Assembly: GCA_021234155.1 (NCBI GenBank)
Contig: JAJEKV010000160.1
Span: forward strand, 847,196 to 911,195
DNA: 64,000 nucleotides
Reading direction: 5' to 3'
From: Isoetes taiwanensis
Taxonomy: Eukaryota > Streptophyta > Lycopodiopsida > Isoetales > Isoetaceae
The notes beneath the pieces are model-generated. The model searched no databases, had not been told where the DNA came from, and worked only from the letters and a program-made list of their open reading frames with translations. Position numbers and translations under genes: made by a program. Numbering within the stretch: the stretch's first letter is position 1; the number at the start of each line of letters is the position of its first letter. Below are positions 21,212 through 32,642 of the stretch, one piece after another.

Positions 21212-22928
21212 TGTGACGTTCCCAAAGACAAAGATACGCCCCGGGGCGTATATTGTAATCGCCACGCCACGCCGCACACGCCACCCCCGACCGGCGGTGT
21301 GCGCCAACGTGTAGCCAAGTGGGTAGCCCCTAGGGGGCAACTTGCTAAGAATGTGCATTAGTATTAATGTGCACATTTTCCAATGTACACATTAATGTGG
21401 GCACACATTTCCATGTGGCCACTTGATGCCAAGTGGGCCATACCCATAGGTGCAATTAATGTGCACATTTTCCAATGTACACATTCATTAATGTGCACAC
21501 ATTTCCATGTGAGCACATTTGGGTGCACACATTTCCATGTGGGCACATTTGGCCACCTAGCCCTTAAAGGCAAGTGGGCCCTTTTCCCAATTATCCCACA
21601 TGCCTAAAGGGGATAATTGGAAACCCTAGCCACCCCCTTGTCTATTTAAGTAGGAGAACCCTAACTTGCCCATTTTTCGTTTCTAGGGTTTTAGAGCTCT
21701 GTTTTGGCTGCCTCAAGAGCCAAAACCGCCTCCCAGACTCTGTCTGAGAGAACTGCATCATTAGTTTTCCTTGATTCGAGCATTTCACCCGGGATGGTCG
21801 AAGTTCAGTCGAGGAGGAGGAACTCAAGGATCAGGTATTTAGGCAATTTAGTAGTCTAAACCCCATTTCAGCCATCGAATCAGTAGGTTTAGCCTCTTAA
21901 ATTGCCCATAGCAGCCCTCTAGAACTCTAGATAGCAGATTCTAACTAAAGAACCTAACTCTATGATATAGATTAGATCTTGTTCTTTAGTTCTTCTGTGA
22001 TGTATATGGATGATGTATCTGCGTGAACTCCTTGTATTGGGAAGGGGGTAGAGACCTAAAGCTTGGTAGTAGATGCTCCTAGATTAGCCTCTCTAGCACA
22101 CTATAGATGCGGCTTTGTGCACAAGAGCCACACCGGTTGTGGGTGAAGGGGCGACCGGGCTTATAAGGAGGTTCGTGTTCGACTCTTGAACGATCCCTAT
22201 GGTGTGTTAGTGCTACGGGGATCATTGTGACTAGGTCTAATGGCTTGCCACCGAAAGTGTGGGCAAGGCATGGGCTCGACACTCGTGAGGTGGTGAATAT
22301 GACCTTCCATTGAGTTCAAGTCAATACTGGGCGGTGGCCCTCTAGTCACCTTGAGTCGGCATGTAGATCTCGGAGGGAGAGATCCCTACCGCCCCATCGA
22401 ACGGGGGAGATGCAACCCGGGGATATAGCCCCCTTGGCTATGCATCCCGCTGGCTCTGATCGAGTCCCAACACTTTTCAGCCTACTACGCAAAGTGTGCA
22501 ATGTGAGGGGCGGATGGAGTGGACAACCCAATGCCATGTTCTTATGCCGGCCAAATCCATTGCCATGAATTGCATGCGCAATGACCTCTCGAGACCCAAG
22601 CTTGTCGGGTCCATCCCCGTGTCCGGAGCCTTGGGTAGGATTTCCTCTATGCATTGTCTTTGATCATTGTCTTTTTTGCAGATGTGATGTGCCACCCAGA
22701 AGGGTGGGTATATGTGTTGCTCTTATATACTGACATGTATGTTTACGCTTCCGCAGCTAGGTAGGCCCTGAGGGAGACGGGGTACAATGACTCTTTCACT
22801 CTTCCCACTGGAACCCGTCACGGTTGCAGTGTTATGTGAAGGGCCCTGTATCGGCATGGAGCTGGTATGGGGGAAGAACTCCTGTTTGTATACGGTGAGT
22901 GCACCGTATGCGAGTAGGGGACGTCACA
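21212..22928 (+). repeat. LTR (3' LTR, plus orientation)
   Basis: Begins TGTGACGT and ends GACGTCACA, and is 1717 bp long. Its reverse complement is at 27340-29049. It is preceded by a polypurine tract and followed by ATTCC, the same 5 bp that precedes the other LTR when that LTR is read in its own direction. An internal array of ACATTTCCATGTG and GTGCACATT units lies at 21350-21560. Differences from the other LTR cluster at CAG, CTG and CCAGG sites. Confidence 0.85.
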
Positions 22929-23730
22929 ATTCCTATGCTATTCTGATACTGTTTTCTCGGAGTCAGTATCCATTTTTCCCTTCTTCTTCGGTTTCCTCAC
23001 TTTTTAGATTCTTCTTAGGTCCTGAATCCTCGTCTTTAACCTCTCCAGATTTCTCATTGTCATTAACTTCAACCTCCTTTACTATATTAGAAGCAAGATT
23101 TGCCACAAAGTCAAGAGTATCCTCCTCTATATCTTTACGCTCGTAAGATTCCTCTTGATTAGGACCTGTAAACATGGATGTCATGGACTTCTCAACTGTT
23201 ATACCCTGAAATAAAATGCTTTTTTACCTGTTTCTACTGGTTTTATTTTCTTCTTTTGTGCCTTCTTAGGCGTGGACTTCTTCTTTGGAGTCACATTTTC
23301 TGCTGCTGCCTTTACTTTTCCAGATGTGGCCTTTGCCTGCTCTCTCAACCTCTCGAGTTCCTCGTCATAATCTGGAATGTCATCATGCACACTTGAAGTG
23401 CCAGCTTCCTCAACCTGTATCACGGTAGGAATAGTGACTTTACTTTTTCCTTCAATCACTACTTTCTTTCCCTCGGCTACATCTTCTTGCACCTCAATTT
23501 TCTTTGGAACCTCCAAAACTGTGAAAACCGAACCAAGAATCAGAAATTGCTTCTTTCAACACAATGCAAAACAATTTCAAAACAAGCGCACCTGATCTGT
23601 GGTGTAGTTTTTGCTCAGTTGTTTTTTTGGCACTTTGAAGCTCTGAAAATAAATCGGCACATAGCAGTCAGATATCAGTCTCTAACTATTCTAATGAAAA
23701 ACATCAGTACATATTACTAGAATTGATCTA
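22929..23730 (-). pseudogene. Displaced piece of Element I copy 2: probable N-terminal part of the Ulp1-like gene
   Basis: Two minus-strand open stretches (23199-23516 and 22963-23184) encode Lys/Glu/Ser-rich disordered protein with KKKSTPKKAQKKKIKP and DYDEELERLREQAK blocks. Such charged N-terminal regions are common in transposon Ulp1 proteins. Restoring the LTR insertion (target duplication ATTCC) makes this piece directly continuous with 29055 onward, which leads into the Ulp1-like exons. The protein assignment is inferred from that join, not from a domain. Confidence 0.45.
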
Positions 23731-24230
23731 CATTGAAGTACTATGAGCACATATACACGTAAACAGCTATTTATCTAGATGGAATGTACATGTAATGTAC
23801 ATAAAATGTGCTCCAATGTATGCACATGTATACACCTAGATAATTCTATTACATAACAGACCTCTAAATGTTCTGCCACAACTCAGTACAGAACTCCTAA
23901 TTTTATGTATTGATGTTCTACATCTAGGACCCTACACTGTGAATATACAACATGTATAAGCATGATTTCATTAATTGGATAAAATAACGCAATTTTTAGA
24001 ATTTTAAGCACATCTTATTTGCTCAAGCACGAATACTTTCACCTAGTTCTCGAGCACAATTAACATGAGGTAATTAACATACACATATACATACAAATTA
24101 TGTGTTATACTTGTACATGTACATGATACTTGTAGAAGCCCAATAATGGCCCTACATTCTACACCAATAATTCACATCAATAATTTTCACTATAAGTACA
24201 GCTCGACTCGGGGGTAGAGATCATTCATCT
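23731..24230. other. AT-rich non-coding stretch
   Basis: No ORF of note. It contains ATGTACAT-type repeats like those at 12170-12420 in Element I, so it probably still belongs to that element. Confidence 0.35.
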
Positions 24231-24722
24231 TCCATGGCATCCTCGATGCCTCGTCCAGAGCACATCCGATCTTTCAAGTGCTACTTGAGCTACAACGATC
24301 TGAATGAATGCGCAAAAAATGGTGTTAATCTTGATCCATAGCTCCAATCTAAGGTTGATGGTCCTGCTAGTGCTTGCAAGAAGCTCACTCGTGTTAAAGT
24401 CCACATTTACTGGCTTCCTGGTCAGGAGATCTATGAGCTGAATAGCATCACGAGCTTTGATGTTGATGAAGGCGTTGAGATCCTCTTTCTGATGTGAGCT
24501 CGTGGACGTGGTAGCCGGGAGGTTGACATCTAGAACATTCTTGGTGCCGTTGGTTACCAATATTCTTCCCATTTGATGGAGATTGATGATAGGTCGGTGG
24601 TGTCCTGTTCTACTCGTTTGTCGGTTGAGGTGTTTGTCGTTGTGCTTCCCCCTCTTGGGTCTGCCTTTTCGGTCTCCTCTCCTTATCTGTTTGTGCATTG
24701 GCTGGGACCTTGATGTCTTCAA
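24231..24722 (+). pseudogene. Degenerate open frame of unknown identity
   Basis: A plus-strand frame starting MASSMPRPEHIRSFKCYLSY has only three in-frame stops over about 160 codons and regular amino-acid composition, so it looks like a recently broken coding region. No domain recognised. It may belong to the internal part of the LTR element. The equally long minus-strand frame in the same place is Arg/His/Gln-rich and reads as its shadow. Confidence 0.25.
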
Positions 24723-26480
24723 GAAGTTGCGCCCTTAGCTCGTCGTGGCTCGGCCCGGCCCTTCGAAAAAAGCAACGCCGTGTATCCTAGAGTCTAAGAG
24801 TCTACTTGAAGGGCTCTCCTACAATATTCGGGCTCTATAAGCAAGCAAGATGGCTCGAAGCGGCGGCATTACTAGAGACATATCTATAATCTACAAGTCT
24901 ATGGACATTAGGACATGTGGTATGGCATGACATGAGGGTTGTTTTGCAAAGCCCTCATGGTGTTTGAGGTATACTCTAAGGTCCTAGCAAAGTTGGTTTG
25001 GGGGTCCAATCTCTACACATGGAATGACTTGGGCAGCTCTAGGCTCTAGCTCCTTTCTAGGTATCCCGGCAATAGGGAGTGTCAATGTGGCGGCTATATA
25101 AGTCAAACTCTATTAGAAGGACATGTAATTAGGTCAAGGTTTATGCCTTTGGCTAGCGAAAGCAGAGGTGGTGTACCAACAGGTTGGACTTGGGTTGCTA
25201 TGCTAAGGTCTAGATGACTATAACAAAGGGGTGTTCCTGAGCACTTCTACCTAGGAGTAAGGCATCAGCTTGAGCCGAGAGCAGTACTTTGTGAGCTACT
25301 AATGGGGTATGCTTCTATCTACAAACAAACTACAGGTTTGGGAAAGCAATTCAAGGGTTTGAGCAATTTTGGTCATTTTGAGATGGGGTTTGACATTTCT
25401 ATCCTAATTTGAGGTCATAAATGGATTCTAGGCTGTCTAACGGTCCTAACGCAACAAATTTCGGCGATTTGGAGCTCTGTAGCTCAAGTTATGGAGGTTC
25501 AAAATTTGGAGGTCTCACACGTTGCGCCCGCACCGATTTTGAGAATGTAGAAATCATTCTGGCGCCGACGTGTGAGACATGGGTCCCAATTGGGCTAGGC
25601 TTACTCAATTTAAGTGATCTAAGGCTGTAATTCCACTAAACTCATCGAAGTTAGGCGGACAGAATTGACCCCTTACTTGGTCGATTTGGAGCTGTTTTGG
25701 GCATTTTTGGGCATGGTCTCCACGTTCGCCCGCCCGATTCCTAAAATCTAGAAATCACGTCCGGCGCGCGACGTGTGAGACATAGATCTCAATTTTGCTC
25801 AAAAGCTCCAATTTGACTAAAACAAAAGCTAGAATTCTATAACTTAACTTAATTAAGTAACTTTATACAGTTATAATTTACTCTAAAACACGTTGTATTA
25901 AACAAATTTTATCATTTACGAAATTAATAAGGTTCTCCTTTGATATGATTGGTAAGTGCATATCTTTCTTCATTAGAGTTACTCCCTTGGTGTGTACTGT
26001 GCGGCTGTTGAGTCTTCAAAATGTTGGACCAGCCTCGCTCTCACGCTTCTTGACCCCTGGCCTCCGGCTCTCGTTACGCCCTCTCCTCTTCTTGTTTCCT
26101 TCAGCCTCCTTGGCCTCCGGCTGTTTTCAGCCTTTGTCGAGGGAGTCGAGTGGTCCATTTTGGTGCTGCGTCATGTCGATCGGAGGCTTGGTGTCTATCA
26201 GGATGATGACTCTATCTAGCTTAAGGGTCTTGGTTCTAAGTCTAAGGCTTGGCCATTAATATTATCTAACATTATTACAACTTAAATCTAATTAAGGATT
26301 ATAAACACAAACGATGCCCGCCCTCAGTGGTTGGCACGGGGGGGTTTGGGGGGGTTCAACTCTGTGGGTGGGAGGTTCAATTCCCGCTACTGTGGGAATT
26401 CTTTTAAGATGAGGTTTAAATAGATTAGAAAGCTAATCTAGCTAATTCCTAGGCTGAAATTTGAATTACTAAGTTACTTT
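24723..26480. other. Non-coding stretch with scattered short repeats
   Basis: No supported gene. At 25505-25580 and 25715-25775 single diverged copies occur of the GTCTCACACGTTGCGCC / GGCGCGACGTGTGAGAC inverted pair that is amplified at 26480-27060. Presumably internal sequence of the minus-oriented LTR element. Confidence 0.35.
26309..26410 (+). repeat. Possible SINE-like head with pol III B-box
   Basis: GGTTCAATTCC at about 26371 resembles a pol III B-box (GGTTCGANTCC). A TGGTTGGCACG at about 26318 could be an A-box. No tail or target duplication was found, so this is tentative. Confidence 0.25.
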
Positions 26481-27120
26481 TCTAACAGATCAATGTCTCG
26501 CATTTTCTAACAGATCAATGTCTCACACGTTGCGCCCAGACAAGTTCCTACACTTTAGAAATCGTCGCGCCAGATCAATGTCTCACACGTTGCGCCCAGA
26601 CAAGTTTCTACACTTTAGAAATCGGCTCTGGCGCGACGTGTGAGACCATCCTATTTGGCTCACTAATTTTTTTTCTTTAACTGCTACTAATTCACTTTAA
26701 CTGCTTCTACACTTTAGAAATCGGCTCTGGCGCGACGTGTGAGACCATCCTATTTGGCTCACTATTTTTTTTTCTTTAACTGCTACTAATTCACTTTAAC
26801 TGCTTCTAGTTTCTACACTTTAGAAATCGTCGCGCCAGATCAATGTCTCACACGTTGCGCCCAGACAAGTTTCTACACTTTAGAAATCGGCTCTGGCGCG
26901 ACGTGTGAGACCATCCTATTTGGCTCACTAATTTTTTTTCTTTAACTGCTACTAATTCACTTTAACTGCTTCTACACTTTAGAAATCGGCTCTGGCGCGA
27001 CGTGTGAGACCATCCTATTTGGCTCACTAATTTTTTTCTTTAACTGCTACTAATTCACTTTAACTGCTTCTTTAACTGCTATTAATTCACTTTAACTGCT
27101 ACTAATTCACTTTAACTGTT
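26480..27120. repeat. Tandem and inverted repeat array around TCTCACACGTTGCGCC
   Basis: The array alternates TCTCACACGTTGCGCCCAGAC with its approximate inverse GTCTGGCGCGACGTGTGAGA-like sequence. The halves are separated by CTACACTTTAGAAATCG, and an AT-rich spacer with CTTTAACTGCTACTAATTCA follows. The longer unit of about 97 bp is repeated several times. Each pair can fold into a hairpin with arms of about 15 bp. Confidence 0.8.
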
Positions 27121-27124
27121 GCTA

Positions 27125-27289
27125 GCTTAGCATATGCTACAAAAATGAGAAAAAAATTTCCCATTTCTCGAGGTTTGAGGATCCTATCAAGTTAGTACTA
27201 CTGGGAGCTTAGCATATACTACAAAAATGAGAAAAAAATTTCCCATTTCTCGAGGTTTGAGGATCCTATCAAGTTAGTACTACTGGGAG
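27125..27289. repeat. 82-bp tandem duplication next to the primer-binding site
   Basis: The unit starting GCTTAGCATATGCTACAAAA occurs twice, at about 27125 and 27207, with one or two mismatches. It lies in the leader of the minus-oriented LTR element. Confidence 0.8.
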
Positions 27290-27326
27290 CATGGTCAGTG
27301 CTTTGCTCTTGGTCTCCAAGAACATT

Positions 27327-27338
27327 GCTCTGATACCA
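27327..27338 (-). promoter_or_regulatory. Primer-binding site for initiator tRNA-Met
   Basis: On the minus strand the bases read TGGTATCAGAGC, the standard plant LTR-retrotransposon site complementary to the 3' end of initiator tRNA-Met. They start one base after the LTR end at 27340, which proves that the LTR at 27340-29049 is a 5' LTR of a minus-oriented element. Confidence 0.9.
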
Positions 27339-27339
27339 C

Positions 27340-29049
27340 TGTGACGTCCCCTACTCGCATACGGTGCACTCACCGTATACAAACAGGAGTTCTTCCCCCA
27401 TACCAGCTCCATGCCCGATCTGGGGCCCTTCACATAACACCGCAACCGTGGACGGGTTCCGGTGGGAAGAGTGAAAGGGTCATTGTACCCTCGCCTCCCT
27501 CGGTGGCCTACCTAGTCGCGGAAGCGTAAACATACATGTCAAGATATAAGAGCAACACATATACCCACCCTTCCGGGTGGCACATCACATCCGCGAAAAA
27601 GACAATGATCAAGACAATGCATAGAGGAAATCCTACCCAAGGCTGGGACACGGGGATGGGACAAGCTTGGTCTCCGTGAGGTCATTGCGCATAATTCATG
27701 GCAATGGATTTTGGTCGGCATAAGAACATGGCATTGGGTTGTCCACTCCATCCGCCCCTCCTGTGCACACTTTGCAGAGTAGGCTGAAAAGTGTTGGGAC
27801 CTGACTGTAGCCCGCCGGATGCATAGCCAAGGGGGCTATATCCTGGGTTGCATCTCCCCAGTTCCGATGGGGCAGGTAGGGATCTCTCCCTCCAGAGATC
27901 TACATGCTGACTCAAGGTGACTAGAGGGCCACTGCCCGTATTCGACTTGAACTCAATGGAAGGTCATATTCACCACCTCACGAGTGTCGAGCCCATGCCT
28001 TGCCCACACGCAGTGGCAAGCCATTAGACCTAGTCACAATGATCCCCGGTAGCACTAACACACCATAGGGATCGTTCAAGAGTCAGAACACGAACCTCCT
28101 TATAAGCCGGCCCGCCCCTTCACCCACAACCAGGTGTGGCTCTTGTGCACAGGCCGCATCTATAGTGTGCTAGAGAGGCTAATCTAGGAGCATCTACTAC
28201 CAAGCTTTAGGTCTCTACCCCCCTTCCCAATACAAGGAGTTCACAGAGATACATCATCCATATACATCACAGAAGAACTAAAGAACAAGATCTAATCTAT
28301 ATCATAGAGTTAGGTTCTTTAGTTAGAATCTGCTATCTAGAGTTCTAGAGGGCTGCTATGGGCAATTTAAGAGGCTAAACCTACTGATTCGATGGCTGAA
28401 ATGGGGTTTAGACTACTAAATTGCCTAAATACCTGATCCTTGAGTTCCTCCTCCTGACCTGAACTCGACCATCCTGCTGAAATGCTCGAATCAAGGAAAA
28501 CTAATGATGCAGTTCTCTCGGGGCATGTAGTTGGGAGGCGGTTTTGGCTCTTGAGGCAGCCAAAACAGAGCTCTAAAACCCTAGAAACGAAAAAATGGGC
28601 AAGTTAGGGTTCTCCTACTTAAATAGACAAGGGGTGGTTAGGGTTTCCAATTATCCCCTTTAGGCATGTGGGATAATTGGGAAAAGGGCCCACTTGCCTT
28701 TAAGGGCTAGGTGGCCAAATGTGCCCACATGGAAATGTGTGCACCCAAATGTGCTCACATGCAAATGTGTGCACATTAATGAATGTGTACATTGGAAAAT
28801 GTGCACATTAATTGCACCTATGGGTATGGCCCACTTGGCATCAAGTGGCCACATGGAAATGTGTGCCCACATTAATGTGTACATTGGAAAATGTGCACAT
28901 TAATACTAATGCACATTCTTAGCAAGTTGCCCCCTAGGGGCTACCCACTTGGCTACACGTTGGCGTACACGTCAGTCGGGGTGGCGTGTACGCGTGACGT
29001 GGCAGTACAATATACGTCCTGGGAGCGTATACTGTGCTGGAACGTCACA
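27340..29049 (-). repeat. LTR (5' LTR, minus orientation)
   Basis: 1710 bp, the reverse complement of 21212-22928. On the minus strand it begins TGTGACGTT and ends GACGTCACA, followed by the primer-binding site. The 5 bp outside it (29050-29054 GGAAT, ATTCC on the minus strand) match the 5 bp after the other LTR. Confidence 0.9.
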
Positions 29050-29171
29050 GGAATGATCTTTACAGGTAACTTGATCTACATATCTTACTTTTTTATTTAC
29101 ATTTAGTATCTAAGTTAAAAACTATAAAATATTGTGCATAATAGTAGACGAATGTAGATGAATTTGTGTAA

Positions 29172-30233
29172 ATGTACTGGTCATTGAACCCAGACTGCAG
29201 TTCTGAATACAGGCCATATGATGCTTTGATCAACCGAATGATGAAGCTGAAGAAGGCAAGGATCTTTCCTGGACCTTTGCCTGAAATGGAGTGTTATCTA
29301 TTTGAACAAGATGTGCTGGACATGGATGTTGGAAATTCCAATCAGCATGTGGATATATATGCCAGGTACTGAATTTTGAACTTCTTTATTTGTCATGTTA
29401 GTAATTTCATCTTTTTCAACTTGTTATAGGTACATGCATCTCGTGTTCCTGCAGATAAGAAGGCCGACGTCTGGTCCTTCCCACCAGAGAGCTTCATGGA
29501 ATTTGCAGCACACTGTAAGGCAAGCGAAAAAGATAGCGTGGAAGAGATATTGTAAAGGGAGCTTTTACAGGGATAAATTGGCTCAAGTGCAGATGGATTA
29601 TGATTCCAATGCTATGTGCTGTTACTGAATATCACACTTTGGTCATCTTCAACATGACCCTTACTAAGAGTAAGAACACCATAAATATTCAGATCTTCAA
29701 TTCTGCCGAGGACATCGACGTTGACATGGTTACACTTAAGAGGTATTTTGTAATTCACATCTCTTTTTATTAAAGTATATTGGGTAGATTGGATACCATG
29801 TTAGCAGCTTTTTTCATTCATTTGCTACAGAGTTGATCTGGTCTTTTGCAGGCTCCACATCCTCACTATGGCACGGGTTGTGTTGAGTGTCCCACTTTCT
29901 TGAAGCATGGACAAAACCCTTCACCAGTTGTGAAGATTCATAAGTGTTCATAGCAGAAAGATGGGGATTCATGTAGCCTCTATGTTACAGCTTATATGCA
30001 GAAGTTTGTAGACACAATCGTGTGCGGTAAAACTACCAATGTGAGTGTCTCATGCCTTTTGTCTTGAAAACAAGTGATGGTTGTCACATTTGCAGATTAC
30101 CCAAAATTGGTTCTTGCCAAAGTATGCAAAGGATCGTCGTGATATTCTCATCCGAGCACTACTCCAGGAGTTAGACCACATTCACATCGCACCCGAAACC
30201 ATTAGACCAGCTGGTACTAGTAAATGTGGCTGA
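29172..30233 (+). pseudogene. Ulp1-like (C48) cysteine protease gene, copy 2
   Basis: Spliced exons read towards a C48 fold. A Trp/Asp-containing helix region lies at 29172-29372, then VHASRVPADKKADVWSFPPE (about 29430-29490). A strand reading CRWIMIPMLCAVTEYHTLVI (about 29590-29650) carries the catalytic His in the place of the usual H-W. The Asp position reads FNS instead of YDS. QKDGDSCSLYV (about 29954-29986) carries the oxyanion Gln and the catalytic Cys. The last exon ends with TGA at 30231-30233. Ulp1 proteases remove SUMO from proteins. Ulp1-like genes ride on several plant transposon groups, and what they do there is unknown. The Asp-to-Asn change suggests weak or no catalysis. Exon borders are my reading. 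The N-terminal part was moved to 22929-23730. Confidence 0.55.
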
Positions 30234-30373
30234 GAAAGCCTATCCCCATTGTCACTGATAAACATTATTCGATTGTAAAATATACATTTTTTCATTGAAT
30301 TTTAATGAATAAAATTTCTTTTTATTCAACTCCACCATATTTTATTGATAAATTGCATGTTCCTTCATAGCAG

Positions 30374-31385
30374 GTGTACAGAAAAGGTTGATAGTGTTTG
30401 ATATCAATAATATTTTGGCAAAACAAATACAGAGAACTTTGGTAGCAGATGATCATCTAGTTGGAAACTATGATATAATAGGCAAGAAAGTGTTGTTTTT
30501 AAGGCCCCACCTAGACGAATTCCTCGAATTTGTATTTGATCACTTTGAAGTAGGAATATGGTCATCAATAGCTCCATGGAACCTATCAAGAGTAGTGGAT
30601 AAAATCTTCACAATGACGCAGATAAGGGACTTAAGGTTCACCTTCGATGGAAGCAACTGTTTGGAGCTACCTTTCCGGATTGCACCTTTTGACGAACTGG
30701 AGGGAATTGGTGGAGTGTGTGGTATGGTCATATCCAGCTTGTCACATTGCAAAGGACAAGACATACAAGATCCCAAAAAGGGAGATGGACAAAGCCATGA
30801 GCAACCTCCATGCTATATCATTGTATGAGGGTAGATAATATTGAGAAGCTTGAAAACTTTCTCAACTAGTGGTTTGTAAAATTTATGAGGAAAACAATTC
30901 TTTGTGTGTGATGTGTAATTCTATTCAAGCATTCAATTCATAATTTTTTTTTCTATAGTATGAGTCCCATTTTCAGTCTGAGTCCCAAAATTCGAGATTT
31001 GACCCACTTTAATTAAATGCGACTTTTTTGTATCTGAAGCCAATTGAGTTTATATACGAGAAGTATCCGGACAGGAATGAGAGTAACATATTAATAGTAA
31101 ACGACTCCGAGTACAAGATGCTTTTCAATCCCAACGAAAATTGCATATGTCCACCTTCATGGCAAGAAAAAGATGTGGAAGACACAGGTCTCTTGACACT
31201 TTTGAAACCATGGCTAGAGGGTCTGTTGATAGCAACAGGCCTGCAACAGTATGTGAAGCAGAACCCTTTACGCAATCCAACCAACGTACTAACAACAGCT
31301 GTATGGAGGCAAATAGTTTCAAAGGGCTATAGGGACAGAGATGGCATGTTCAGGCTATGGAAAAGCTGCAAGAAAGTAACATACT
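30374..31385 (+). pseudogene. NIF/FCP1-like (HAD superfamily) phosphatase homologue, copy 2
   Basis: This is the better-kept copy. Exon 1 follows a CAG acceptor at 30371-30373 and encodes LIVFDINNILAK (nucleophile loop, DxN instead of DxD), LRPHLDEFLEFVFDHFEVG and WSSIAPWN. A later block, WSYPACHIAKDK, aligns with the W-D-x-x-x-C-T segment of plant NIF proteins. The last exon (31039-31385) has FIYEKYPDRNESNILIVNDS (NDSE in place of DDSP), PPSW, and YVKQNPLRNPTNV, which matches the family's conserved C-terminal Y-V-x-x-x-P segment. It follows the Ulp1-like gene by about 140 bases, with an AATAAAA signal between them. Both conserved acidic positions outside the first Asp are changed, so a dead or altered enzyme is likely. 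Confidence 0.65.
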
Positions 31386-31617
31386 GAAACAACAAAAAAA
31401 TATATACTGGCTTCACATCGGCTGTGACTAGATTTTGAATGTAATTTAATATTAATTTAAAACATAAACAACAAACTTGTATATATTGGCTTCATATCTC
31501 CTGTGACCAGGTTGTATATCTTGTTGTGATATCTAATACAAGAGTTTTTGTCTCCATACATCAATCTACATGTTGCACTTTCTGCTTTATTTCATGAATC
31601 AAAAGAAAAGCTATTGA

Positions 31618-32642
31618 TCCCATCGATCCGAGACATCGGATCGCCATTCTAGAATGGGACGAGCATGCATGTTTTGCATGCATGCGGGTGGCGCATGCCC
31701 GTTCTGGTTGGGAGTTCGCTATTTTAGGCGTGTTTCTGCTTCGACTTCTCATCGGCGCTTCCTCTTCTCTCTCAGCAGTACCTTATTCTCTTTGAATTGT
31801 TTCCAGGCAGGGGAGGGGCTTCTTCCTGCTTGGTTTGGCCAATTTGGCGTTTCTTTCATGCTGTCCTTTCTCGGCCTTTAGCCTTCATCCTGTGACCTTC
31901 GTCCTCGATCCTAGTTTGTTAAGGAAGTCCTTTGGTATTCGGGCGGTTTGTTGGTTTCATGCGAGTCCCATTCTAGAATCCCATCGATCCGAGACATCGG
32001 ATCGCCATTCTAGAATGGGACGAGCATGCATGTTTTGCATGCATGCGGGTGGCGCATGCCCGTTCTGGTTGGGAGTTCGCTATTTTAGGCGTGTTTCTGC
32101 TTCGACTTCTCATCGGCGCTTCCTCTTCTCTCTCAGCAGTACCTTATTCTCTTTGAACCCACCCTCCCCCCCTTCTTTGTTATTGTTTTTTTATCGCGTG
32201 GCACGCGCGTAATCAGCCCCTCCACTCTGGGAGGTTTGTTTTGTCTTGTTGTTTTGTTGGTGATGTGCAGGTACAGGTTCGCGAGCGGCATCTGTTTCGA
32301 CTTTTCTATTCGTGGGTTTTGGGAGCGATTTTTATGCCTTACGTTTGTCCAAGCCCCTTGCCGAAGGCTTATCACTAGGGTTTTTCCTCGAAAACCCGAA
32401 AGGGCGGGGTTTTTTAATCCCGGTGATAAGCTTTCGGCAGGTACACTAGCCCAGTCTCTATTAGCATTGTATTTTGTTGGGGTCCAAATGATATAATTGG
32501 ATTTTCCCTTTATTTTTTATGGGTAGTTCGCATGTGTGCGGCTACCCACTATCCACCATTGTAGAAAATCTGCTGAGATGAATGAGAAGCAAGTCTAAGT
32601 CGCGGGCGGTTTGTTGGTTTCATGCGAGTCCCATTCTAGAAT
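31618..32642. mobile_element. 1025-bp insertion made of two related units, in Element I copy 2
   Basis: Absent from copy 1, whose empty site is at about 10025. Unit 1 is 31618-31978 and unit 2 is 31979-32642. Both begin CCCATCGATCCGAGACATCGG and both end GAGTCCCATTCTAGAAT. The end of each unit (GTCCCATTCTAGAAT) is the inverse of a sequence 28 or so bases in from the start (ATTCTAGAATGGGAC). Unit 1 looks like unit 2 with a different, shorter middle. A target duplication longer than 2 bp is not evident. No coding capacity; a non-autonomous element is likely. Confidence 0.65.
32360..32438. repeat. Hairpin-forming inverted repeat inside the 1-kb insertion
   Basis: Arms of about 20 bases, GCCGAAGGCTTATCACTAGG (32360-32379) and CCCGGTGATAAGCTTTCGGC (32419-32438), pair with few mismatches. 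A second, inner pairing AAACCC/GGGGTTT is possible. Confidence 0.65.

Noticed and set aside
21364-21607. Overlapping ORFs in the LTRs (repeated at 28660-28903)
   Set aside because: They are produced by the short ACATTTCCATGTG-type tandem repeats inside the LTR.
24225-24722. 165-codon minus-strand ORF rich in Arg, His and Gln
   Set aside because: It lies antisense to a frame with better coding character and has no domain.
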